From positions 1 through 35,303 of IMG/VR virus record IMGVR_UViG_3300020182_002315: a stretch of 35,303 bases of DNA; one strand, 5' to 3'. This stretch comes from a virus. Of this stretch, positions 27,853-34,828 are shown piece by piece; the first letter of the stretch is position 1; every line of letters begins with the position of its first letter. The notes below the pieces were generated by a model. It made no database searches. It was given only the letters and a program-made list of their open reading frames with translations, and had not been told where the DNA came from. A program made the position numbers and the translations under genes.

Positions 27853-29124
27853 CAACTCTCCAGGAAACCTCTCTCCGTCAGGATCTTTCAAAGCAACTAA
27901 AGCAACTCGAGTTGCTATAATATTATCTCCCCAGTCATAGTTAGCAGTATCATAGTGCTGAAATCTTACTGGAGAAGGAGGGAGAAACCGAGCTTTATCT
28001 TCTCGATAATAATACCAAAAAGAATTTGAATTCCAATAACTTACGTGTGTAGGGTCTTGGAAAGCCCCTCTACCATCTGTACTCGGTACTTCTACTAACA
28101 GCCATCCTCCGTGAGCGAGAACTCTCCAACATTCTTCTATAATCTTTTGCTTATCATATAAATGCTCAAGAATGTGCCAAGCTCTAATAACTCCTACTGA
28201 GTTGTCTGGAAGAGGTATACCATCATTTAGATCGTGTTTAATATCACCGTGCCGAAGATCTATATTAGTAAACCCAGGCCAGGTACTACTTTCTCCTCCA
28301 CCTAACTCGATAGCTGCGAGGTTTCTTTTTCCAGCCTCTACTAGAGCAAGGTTTGTAACATTATTTCTAAACTTATCTATGCAAGCAACTTGTATATGCT
28401 CATTTCTTATTGTAAGAGAATTGTTACTGCCTGTTACTCTATAGTAGTATAAAGCTTTTGGGATATGCCTCATTTCTGTACCACTAAGATAAGTTCTTAT
28501 TATTAGATCAAGATCGTCACAAGACCAATCTTCAGGATTATACCCTCCCACACTATCATATACGGTTTTTCTCCAACTTCGAACGTGATCAGGAGCCCAC
28601 CAAATCTGACCTACAGATTTAGATGATACAGGAAAAGAATGAGTAACAACTCCAGTGTGTCCCGGAGTGTCATGCCATTCTTCATAATGATGAGTCCATC
28701 CCATACGTTCCTGAAATGGATGAAACACCTGACCAGGTTCAGGCATATACAAACAATCTGTGTATATAAAACCTACTTGAGGCTCTGTACTATATACATT
28801 AAATAGTTCTTGTAAACAGTCTGGATGAAGCTTATCATCGTGGTCAACTTCTGTAATTATATCCCCTGTCGCGAGAGAAGCTGCCGCATTTTTTATATCT
28901 CCAATGCTCTTTTCATTAAGATAGACGCGCTCATGTTCTCTAATCTCGTCAGACCAAAGTACTCTTTCGTCTTCGCAAAACTTTATGTCGTCAACGGTTA
29001 CACCGTTACAATAAACTACCCACTCCCAATTTTTGTATGTTTGAGCAACGAGACTATCGTATAACTCTCTTAGAAAGGGAAGGTTTTCTTTTGTATGTTC
29101 GGGGGTTATTACACTAAATTTCAT
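27844..29124 (-). CDS. Glycosyltransferase family 2 fused to class I methyltransferase
   Basis: This protein of 426 residues has two enzymes. The N-terminal 250 residues form a GT-A glycosyltransferase: SVITPEHTKENLPFLREL, YKNWEWVVYCNG, and the metal motif DHDD (TEVDHDDKL), with a later WSCDDLDLIIR. The C-terminal 160 residues form a SAM-binding methyltransferase with AAIELGGG, FTNIDLRHGDIKHDL, and AWHILEHL followed by HGGWLLVEVPS. It could transfer and then methylate a sugar. The start is put at ATG 29124, 4 nt after the previous stop (a TTG at 29136 is possible). The 3' end overlaps the convergent ketosynthase gene by 9 nt. Confidence 0.9.
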   Translation of the reverse strand: MKFSVITPEHTKENLPFLRELYDSLVAQTYKNWEWVVYCNGVTVDDIKFCEDERVLWSDEIREHERVYLNEKSIGDIKNAAASLATGDIITEVDHDDKLHPDCLQELFNVYSTEPQVGFIYTDCLYMPEPGQVFHPFQERMGWTHHYEEWHDTPGHTGVVTHSFPVSSKSVGQIWWAPDHVRSWRKTVYDSVGGYNPEDWSCDDLDLIIRTYLSGTEMRHIPKALYYYRVTGSNNSLTIRNEHIQVACIDKFRNNVTNLALVEAGKRNLAAIELGGGESSTWPGFTNIDLRHGDIKHDLNDGIPLPDNSVGVIRAWHILEHLYDKQKIIEECWRVLAHGGWLLVEVPSTDGRGAFQDPTHVSYWNSNSFWYYYREDKARFLPPSPVRFQHYDTANYDWGDNIIATRVALVALKDPDGERFPGELLI

Positions 29125-29128
29125 ATTA

Positions 29129-30772
29129 TTACTCAAAGAAAAATAAATGGACTAAACGTCCGGTTTCATCGGTATTGCCAAAGTAAGGCCCTGCAGAGTG
29201 AATACTTTGACCGTCAAAGATTATACATCTATTATATATATTTCCTACACTACTGATTACAGGAAAATTAGTCGAATCGAAATAGCCTGTAGGAAAAGCC
29301 TCGTCTATTCTTTCGTCTCTCTTCGTTAAAGCAGAGGTGGTATTAGAAGCATGGAGTCTTGTTCCTGACTCTAAAGGAGCGTCGGGGGTAAGAAAAACAA
29401 CTGCAGCCCACTTTTGGTCATCATGGTGATAGACTTGAGGATCCTCGGAAGTAGTAATTTGAAATAACCCCGAAGCACCTACATCTATATTATTTATTTT
29501 TGTGTTTAAAGCTTTTTCAAATCTTTCTTTTATTCCAGGAGGAAAGTACTTTGTTTTTGATCTCTTTCCTTTATACCAAGCAGAGTCTCCACTATACTCA
29601 AGAGAGAGGGCATATTCTCGTACACTGTCAGGTTTTTGATAAAAATTTTCAATAACTACTGTGCGAGTATCTCCGGCTAAGTTCATTCCAAGATCTGTAC
29701 TCTCTTCTAATATGTTATAAATCTCTACTACTCTATGCCCAGAATCATAGTCACTTGAATCAAGAAATACTTCATAGTGATCTGGAAAGGCAATACGAGA
29801 GGGAATTAGGCTATACCAAAGAGTTCTTGCTTTTGTGAGATTTCCTATTTGTGCAAGCATTCTTACACATCTAATTAGCCACTCAGATCTGTCTGAGCAC
29901 CACTGGTTTGCGTTAAGGTAATAAGTTTCTGCTTTCTCAAACTCTGAAGACTCCCACAAAAGATCCCCGAGAAACACATTAGCCCAATAGTGAAGTTCTA
30001 TAAAGTTCCAGCCTTCTTCGTTTGCCGTCTTTAACCAATTTAAAAAAGTTTCTATAGCTCTTTTTCTGTACTCTTCTCTAGTCTCATTTAATGGAAAGTG
30101 TCCGTTTAAAGCATCATAATAAGATTTTCCAAGATACCAAAAATGATACATGTTCTCTCTATATCCATCCTCCATTAGACGTTGTTCTAATTTAAGGGAA
30201 TCAAGTATGTACTTTCGAGGGTTGGAATAGGTTTGCCCATCAGTAAAAGATTCGTGACGAAACTCTCTTGGAAGACGAACTCTTGAAAACCCTTCAGGGT
30301 CTTCTCTTCCTTCAACATAGACTGTTTCATGAGCAGGATCGTTATAGAAAGCCCAACGATTTTTAGTGTTCCACAACCAGCATCTTTGATAACTAAGAGT
30401 TCCTTGAACACAAGTAACATTCCAAGCATCCGTGTCTACTGTATGAAAGATATCCCAATTAAATTCTGGATCTACTACCAAAGTTTCATCGGAATCCATT
30501 TTAAGAATGTAGTCACAATTATGATCAGAATCCTGAAAGCGTTGAATTAGATGATTTCGATTCCAACCAAAACCCTTCCATCCTTCTTCACAATCATATA
30601 CGAAACCTTCCAAGTTATTTTCACTTAAAAAGTTTCTTGCAATCTCTCCAGATCCGTCTGTGCTTCCATTATCTTGAAGAACATAGTAGTTCCCATGACC
30701 AAGAGTAGACTCTAACATTCGAGACAGTACGTGTGCTTCGTTCGCAAACATACTTATAATTCCAAGTCTCAT
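29129..30772 (-). CDS. Three-part protein: GT2 glycosyltransferase, TPR-like region, DUF6445-type 2OG oxygenase
   Basis: This 547-residue protein joins three parts. Residues 1-210 resemble a GT2 glycosyltransferase: GIISMFANEAHVLSRML, QDNGSTDGSGEIA and the metal motif KMDSDETL. About 210-345 are helical repeats with TPR-like spacing (YLGKSYYDALNGHFP and FEKAETYYLNANQW). Residues 350-547 look like a DUF6445-type oxygenase: VYHHDDQKWAAVVFL with H and D ligands, and RCIIFDGQSIHSAGPYFG and RLVHLFFFE with the distal H and R. A glycan made by the first part may be oxidised by the last. ATGA overlap links it to the previous gene. Confidence 0.87.
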   Translation of the reverse strand: MRLGIISMFANEAHVLSRMLESTLGHGNYYVLQDNGSTDGSGEIARNFLSENNLEGFVYDCEEGWKGFGWNRNHLIQRFQDSDHNCDYILKMDSDETLVVDPEFNWDIFHTVDTDAWNVTCVQGTLSYQRCWLWNTKNRWAFYNDPAHETVYVEGREDPEGFSRVRLPREFRHESFTDGQTYSNPRKYILDSLKLEQRLMEDGYRENMYHFWYLGKSYYDALNGHFPLNETREEYRKRAIETFLNWLKTANEEGWNFIELHYWANVFLGDLLWESSEFEKAETYYLNANQWCSDRSEWLIRCVRMLAQIGNLTKARTLWYSLIPSRIAFPDHYEVFLDSSDYDSGHRVVEIYNILEESTDLGMNLAGDTRTVVIENFYQKPDSVREYALSLEYSGDSAWYKGKRSKTKYFPPGIKERFEKALNTKINNIDVGASGLFQITTSEDPQVYHHDDQKWAAVVFLTPDAPLESGTRLHASNTTSALTKRDERIDEAFPTGYFDSTNFPVISSVGNIYNRCIIFDGQSIHSAGPYFGNTDETGRLVHLFFFE

Positions 30773-31458
30773 GAATACCTTTCCATAATTTGATTCTCCT
30801 TTCCAGATACCGGAGCGAACTTGGCGCGCTTTCTACTTGGATCAGCCGAATTGCTCGGAGGAGCTAGATAATATAAAGCTATACTATTTCGCTGATGACC
30901 CTCTGGACAAGTAATTGGGTCATTAAATCCATGCCAAGAACTATTGGTGGAGGTATCAAAGAGTACGGCTCTATTGAATAAACAATCTACTGAGACTGCT
31001 TTTTTAGAAGGAGCAGTTTCATCTCCTTCCCAGAACTCCAAAGCTCCTCCCCACTCAGGCTTCCAACCCTCTGACAAGTAAACTATAAGATTATACTTTC
31101 TTTCCATACCGTTTTCAGGATGAAGGCTATAGTCGAGATGCACATTTAATTTTCCTCCTCTACTATGTGTGTGAAGCCCTCCGCCATAAAGAGATGTATC
31201 CGGTACTAACTCTAGTTCTCCGGTAGTCATCATCAACCAGTTCATAAACTCATTACCCATTAAATGGTTAAACACTTCTTTATATACAGAAGGAAAGGTA
31301 TTAAGATCTTTATTTGCAAACTTTTCTTCGAAATAGTTTGAGTAATGGTGCCACTTGTCTGATAAGGGTAAAAATTCTTCTGATAACCTTTTTGCTCTTT
31401 TCGGAGAGAAAAAGTCATCAATGACCCAATGTTTAAATGGATGTACGCTGAAGTTCAT
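30769..31458 (-). CDS. 2OG-Fe(II) oxygenase (prolyl 4-hydroxylase type)
   Basis: This 229-residue protein has the double-stranded beta-helix ligands of iron and 2-oxoglutarate dependent dioxygenases: HxD at H107/D109 (LNVHLDYSLHP), a distal H176 (SSWHGFND) and R190 (HQRNSIALYYL). Lengths and spacing match the P4H/PF13640 type, which acts on protein, sugar or small molecules. It is one of three likely oxygenases in the window. It overlaps both neighbours by 4 nt (ATGA), so it is produced along with the glycosyltransferases. Confidence 0.92.
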   Translation of the reverse strand: MNFSVHPFKHWVIDDFFSPKRAKRLSEEFLPLSDKWHHYSNYFEEKFANKDLNTFPSVYKEVFNHLMGNEFMNWLMMTTGELELVPDTSLYGGGLHTHSRGGKLNVHLDYSLHPENGMERKYNLIVYLSEGWKPEWGGALEFWEGDETAPSKKAVSVDCLFNRAVLFDTSTNSSWHGFNDPITCPEGHQRNSIALYYLAPPSNSADPSRKRAKFAPVSGKENQIMERYS

Positions 31459-32420
31459 AATACCTCTATTCCGCCTTTGAAGCCGTCTAAGTGTAATAGT
31501 TCATCTTCAGTCCAGTACCAAGGATGAATGTTCCTAAATAATATATTCCCAATTTTTACTTCAGTATTATCCTTAACCCTTTTCATCTCTTCTTCTGTTA
31601 TATCTCTGAATGGAAGGTAAAGCCAATGAATATCTTTATTTTTGAAAAGTGCTTCTAAGTCTTGTCCAACTTGTATTGGCTCTATATGTATATAAGAAGG
31701 TTCTGGTTTTCCCCAGTCTGATGTGTAAACGCCTAAGGATGTAAACATATATGAGCCGAAGTTCTTTCCCTTACCTTTTTGTGCTACCCATAATTCTTGA
31801 CAGGTTTTCTCCTCTGGACCCAGAGTAATTCCGTGTTTAGTAGTAACCCCTCCTCGCGAGGTCATGCTTTCATAAGATAATTTTTTTATATGATCGCTAT
31901 TTGCCCACCAAAAGTTTCCGTGATAGAAAGGCATTTCTTTTTCTACGTAGGTTGTCTTATCCTTATAATGATACGCTGTAATAAAGTTTCTTGAATAAAG
32001 CGGCCCACAATGATCGTATTCAAGAAGAGCGTCTAAACACTCTTCTCGATTGAGCACTGTTTTTGACTCTAGGTAGCGTCTCCAAAGAACAGTATTTTCA
32101 AATACTCCAGGCTCTCTTAAGTGGGCAGTCACCCCCTTACTATGTATATAAAGAATTGGTATGTTAAAAGACAGTTTATCACAAAAAGCTTTTAAAAACC
32201 TCAGAGTTTGTGCTTCGTGCACAGGGTATTCCCTGTACTTTTTAAGAACTACATTAGGAGGAACAAAAGGAAATTCTTCTTGTCCTGTATAGCAAAGAAA
32301 GGTGCATAAAGCTTGATCTAATAAACCACTTTGTTTGAAAACTTCCATTTGCTCACTATAAATAGCCTTCCAGTTAGGGCCAATTTGAGCAAGATGATAA
32401 AATACTACAAATTCGCGCAT
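31455..32420 (-). CDS. Glycosyltransferase-like protein of uncertain family
   Basis: This 321-residue protein has features of a glycan-acting enzyme: IYSEQMEVFKQSGLLD, an ILYIHSKGVT segment, LWRRYLES and FYHGNFWWANSDHI. I recall these patterns from glycosyltransferase-like proteins of algae, bacteria and large viruses. No clear DxD motif or catalytic set is seen. The position between an oxygenase and a 140-aa gene in the glycan operon fits. It overlaps the start of the oxygenase (4 nt) and the end of the upstream gene (16 nt). It may instead be a non-catalytic partner. Confidence 0.7.
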   Translation of the reverse strand: MREFVVFYHLAQIGPNWKAIYSEQMEVFKQSGLLDQALCTFLCYTGQEEFPFVPPNVVLKKYREYPVHEAQTLRFLKAFCDKLSFNIPILYIHSKGVTAHLREPGVFENTVLWRRYLESKTVLNREECLDALLEYDHCGPLYSRNFITAYHYKDKTTYVEKEMPFYHGNFWWANSDHIKKLSYESMTSRGGVTTKHGITLGPEEKTCQELWVAQKGKGKNFGSYMFTSLGVYTSDWGKPEPSYIHIEPIQVGQDLEALFKNKDIHWLYLPFRDITEEEMKRVKDNTEVKIGNILFRNIHPWYWTEDELLHLDGFKGGIEVL

Positions 32421-32827
32421 TTAAACTCTCCGTCCTCCAAAAATACTATTTTATACGCTCCCTCGAAAACAGGACAAGTTCTTCCGCCAGATACATAATC
32501 TCCATTGGGTAATTCTACTTTATCGTTTCGAGCAGTAGAGTACCTCCATCTTTCTTCTTCTTTAATTAAAATAAAAGCATGCTCCTCTATTTTGTCCATA
32601 GGAGCTACTTCTAGTCGAAGACTTTCGTCTTCATACTCTAAGAGAGCTACCCCATGATAGCTCTCTCCATAATAAATATCCCAAACAGTTTCTTCAGCAC
32701 CAAACGCAGTAGAACAAATGTACTTTACTTTTTCTCCTGTCCACTGAGTCACATAGTTATGTCCGTGTTCTTCAGGAATAGTTGGAGTATGAAAAATATT
32801 AATAAAAGACTTGATAGTCTCGCTCAT
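32405..32827 (-). CDS. Hypothetical protein (140 aa)
   Basis: This 140-residue protein has no recognised family. It is beta-rich, with many acidic and aromatic residues (FGAEETVWDIYYGESYHG), and lacks membrane segments. It overlaps the sulfotransferase gene by 29 nt and the next gene by 16 nt. The ATG is preceded by AGGAAAAG. Its place in the operon suggests an accessory protein of the glycan pathway, but the sequence does not show it. Confidence 0.72.
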   Translation of the reverse strand: MSETIKSFINIFHTPTIPEEHGHNYVTQWTGEKVKYICSTAFGAEETVWDIYYGESYHGVALLEYEDESLRLEVAPMDKIEEHAFILIKEEERWRYSTARNDKVELPNGDYVSGGRTCPVFEGAYKIVFLEDGEFKCANL

Positions 32828-33380
32828 ATCTTTTCCTTATTTCTTCCTCTTCCTTACTTTTTAAAATTACTCTTATATTTTTTGACTTCTGCTCATGAGG
32901 TAACTTTATTTTTTTATTAAATACTTCTGAGAGTCTACTTTCCATCTTCTCCCACTCTTCAAACCGAAACACTTCATCCACTCTACACTTGTCTTTTATG
33001 TAAAGGTAGTCATATTGAGACTGTGTTCGGTAGCTTTGTTCATTCAATAAAGACTCGGGCGTTTTCTGTCTAAACCTACACTCGCTCTTAAATCGTTCAA
33101 CAGGATCTCTTACTATCGAAAAAGTATAAGCAGAGGCTGCAAAGGTATGGAGAATACCCACTTTGGCAACATCCCAGTGATGCAAAGGAACCGCATGGCC
33201 TGTTCGCCCAATAAAATATTTTTTCTGGTGCTCTAAATAGAGACGTACATGCCCTCCGTTTTCGGTCGGACCTACAGGTATTCCATCATCACGCAAACCC
33301 CAGAACTCTACTGAGGTTCCTCCGGTTTTCGGAATGTGTATAAAAAAGGTTTTATACTTCGGAAAGTACAAGAAGCTCAT
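32799..33380 (-). CDS. Sulfotransferase (PAPS-dependent)
   Basis: This 193-residue protein should move sulfate from PAPS to a hydroxyl, most likely of a glycan. The 5'-phosphosulfate loop is FIHIPKTGGTS (K18), and the 3'-phosphate site is FSIVRDPVERFKSE (R91, S99). These are the two defining motifs of Golgi-type and bacterial carbohydrate sulfotransferases. At 193 residues it is compact. The ATG lies 28 nt inside the MazZ-like gene end, with GGAGG immediately before it, so translation is coupled. PAPS must come from the host, since no sulfurylase or APS kinase is in the window. Confidence 0.9.
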   Translation of the reverse strand: MSFLYFPKYKTFFIHIPKTGGTSVEFWGLRDDGIPVGPTENGGHVRLYLEHQKKYFIGRTGHAVPLHHWDVAKVGILHTFAASAYTFSIVRDPVERFKSECRFRQKTPESLLNEQSYRTQSQYDYLYIKDKCRVDEVFRFEEWEKMESRLSEVFNKKIKLPHEQKSKNIRVILKSKEEEEIRKRYERDYQVFY

Positions 33381-33651
33381 CCTCCAACTTAAACATCAAG
33401 CAGCACATTGCATGAGCTAAGTGTGAGAGGCCTGTTTCTTCATCTACTTTTTCTCCTGCCATATGAGCAAGAAGATGCCTCATTGCTGCTGAAGTGTAGC
33501 GCTCTTGAAGATTTTCTAGCTTTCTCCAGTTATGTGCATCGTATTTTTGAGCCCCATAAGTCAACACCTTTCCTACTTCGAGAGTTGCAAGAGGTGGAAG
33601 AAGGTACATCTCAGGTTTTGCGGAATCAAACTTTAAACCGATATTCGACAT
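33352..33651 (-). CDS. dATP/dGTP diphosphohydrolase, MazZ/DUF5664-like
   Basis: This 99-residue protein matches the DUF5664 (MazZ-related) family. GLKFDSAKPEMYLLPP is the typical N-terminus, and EVGKVLTYGAQKYDAHNWRK and YTSAAMRHLLAHMAGE follow. Metal-binding acids come last (DEETGLSHLAHAMCCLMF). MazZ hydrolyses dGTP and dATP to monophosphates in phages with 2-aminoadenine DNA, but related proteins occur in many phages with normal DNA, and no PurZ is seen here. It is the first gene of the glycan operon, driven by promoter P9. Confidence 0.88.
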   Translation of the reverse strand: MSNIGLKFDSAKPEMYLLPPLATLEVGKVLTYGAQKYDAHNWRKLENLQERYTSAAMRHLLAHMAGEKVDEETGLSHLAHAMCCLMFKLEDELLVLSEV

Positions 33652-33684
33652 TTCGGATATACTCTATTTAATTTTTATTGCCAT

Positions 33685-33723
33685 ATTTTACACTCTTCTG
33701 GCAGAAAAGTCAAGAAATATTTT
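33685..33723 (-). promoter_or_regulatory. Sigma70-type promoter P9
   Basis: On the minus strand, TTGACT (33708-33713) and TAAAAT (33685-33690) have a 17-bp spacer, with AAAATATTTC upstream. The leader to the ATG at 33651 is about 27 nt. No other promoter is seen down to 27844, so it should drive all seven genes of the glycan operon. Confidence 0.92.
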
Positions 33724-33783
33724 CTAGATACTTTACTCCGATCTTTTTCAATCCGTTTGGTCAATACCTGGGAAAAAAAGTTC

Positions 33784-33812
33784 TTTACTTATGCCAAAAA
33801 GTGTGGTAAAAT
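33784..33812 (+). promoter_or_regulatory. Possible plus-strand sigma70 promoter
   Basis: TTTACT (33784-33789) and TAAAAT (33807-33812) have a 17-bp spacer. The -35 is weaker than in the other promoters, and the -10 is one base from consensus. It faces away from P9 and would read the gene-free stretch up to the terminator at 34129. Confidence 0.6.
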
Positions 33813-33818
33813 TATTAC

Positions 33819-34128
33819 TAATTGATAGGCAATCAAGTCAATCAAGATTTTTATAAACTCTAAGCAAGATTCTGTGCATAAAGATATTTGTGCATTAATC
33901 ACTCTCGAAGCGAAGCGAGAGAGAGTGAGTATCCACTAGATTATCTTGTTGTTGCATAGATTCTTGTGATAACCCCATGATTATTCGCTTCAAGTCCAAT
34001 GTCACTTCTGACAAACTCTCTAAGGACCCGGATAATCAAATAACTCTTTAAGAGTACACTGATTCTGACAATTTAAGTACAATTCCCTTTCTTTTTTACA
34101 CTTCCAATCCACTCCGATTTCGCGATAC
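33819..34128 (+). ncRNA. Gene-free stretch, candidate plus-strand RNA
   Basis: This gap holds no convincing gene. A 24-codon frame at 33977-34051 has no ribosome binding site. On the plus strand it lies between a possible promoter and a bidirectional hairpin. It contains a TTGAT/ATCAA hairpin, a direct repeat AATCAAG (about 33831-33848), a GTGCAT repeat spaced by 10 nt, and a hairpin CACTCTC/GAGAGTG near 33899-33930. A small RNA, an origin element or simple spacer DNA are all possible. No tRNA could be fitted. Confidence 0.35.
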
Positions 34129-34151
34129 AAAAAAAGGTCATAAAAGACCTT
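34129..34151 (-). terminator. Rho-independent terminator, possibly bidirectional
   Basis: AAGGTC/GACCTT form a 6-bp stem with a six-base loop (34134-34151), followed on the minus strand by seven T's that partly belong to the stem. It ends the transcript of the tandem genes at 34220-35303. On the plus strand the hairpin is followed by TTCATTTCTTTT, which may also stop a transcript. Confidence 0.87.
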
Positions 34152-34219
34152 CATTTCTTTTCGTTAATTTGTGATGATTCGTGTTGTAAGTGGGATAATT
34201 TCCTAGAAGTTGTACTTGT

Positions 34220-34828
34220 TCATAGATACCCCGCTGCCGCCCGTGATAAGAACTCGGGCATTGATATCTCTCTATTTGGATCTATAGATACAGTAAAAGG
34301 GGTTGTTACTCTCCAGAGTTTATCATAATACTTTTCTAACTGCTCCCCAAACCTCTTGGCTGTCTCTATTCTTACGGCTTTTCTAGTCACATCGTAAAAT
34401 TTTGTACCTGCATACATGTTTTCTATTTGAGAAGGTCTCTCCAGTAGATTGTCTCCTGGATTATATAAATCAAATCCAAGTAGATATGGTAGGTATCCTT
34501 TTTCTAAAGCGTAAAGAACTGCTCTGGTCCCCGTACAAACAATCCCGCGTCTATTATTTGGTCCTCGATGAATTGTATCAGCATCAAAAATTTCTATTCT
34601 CTCATCTCGAAGTTCTGTACCTCCAGGCCTTACTACAATTCTTCCAGGATAGTTACTCTCTACGATCTCTTTGGTCATGCCCAGGTCCGTGCAGAATAGT
34701 CTATCAAACTTTAAGTCTTCGTAGGCTCGATTGCACCCGTAGAGCTTGTAGCCCTTTCGTTTATATAGACGAATATTAATATCTTTTCTAGATATTCCGT
34801 TTCCTACTATTATAACTGGTGTTTGCAC
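34220..34828 (-). CDS. GT42/DUF115-like protein, first of a tandem pair
   Basis: This 202-residue protein starts MQTPVIIVGNGISRKDIN, followed by LYGCNRAYEDLKFDRLFCTD. The pattern is similar to that of GT42 sialyltransferases, such as Cst-II (VIIAGNGPSLKEID and FRCNQFYFE). Further motifs are GIVCTGTRAVLYALEKG and YLLGFDLYN with NMYAGTKFYD. The start is GTG, with GAGGAG 5 nt upstream, overlapping the end of the upstream gene. The upstream gene is a relative with the same core. A glycosyltransferase role is a guess from the N-terminal pattern; the histidine base of GT42 is not identified. Confidence 0.75.
   Translation of the reverse strand: MQTPVIIVGNGISRKDINIRLYKRKGYKLYGCNRAYEDLKFDRLFCTDLGMTKEIVESNYPGRIVVRPGGTELRDERIEIFDADTIHRGPNNRRGIVCTGTRAVLYALEKGYLPYLLGFDLYNPGDNLLERPSQIENMYAGTKFYDVTRKAVRIETAKRFGEQLEKYYDKLWRVTTPFTVSIDPNREISMPEFLSRAAAGYL

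Noticed and set aside
33352-33651. 2-aminoadenine (Z) genome system based on the MazZ-like gene
   Set aside because: No PurZ or DatZ is in the window, and MazZ-like proteins are common in phages with normal DNA.
33985-34030. tRNA-like TTCAAGTCC segment
   Set aside because: The flanking bases do not form a T-stem, and no matching acceptor or anticodon arm was found.
33977-34051. 24-codon plus-strand frame
   Set aside because: No ribosome binding site and too short to support.
34402-34779. 125-codon plus-strand frame
   Set aside because: It is a shadow of the GT42-like gene on the other strand, with no promoter or ribosome site.
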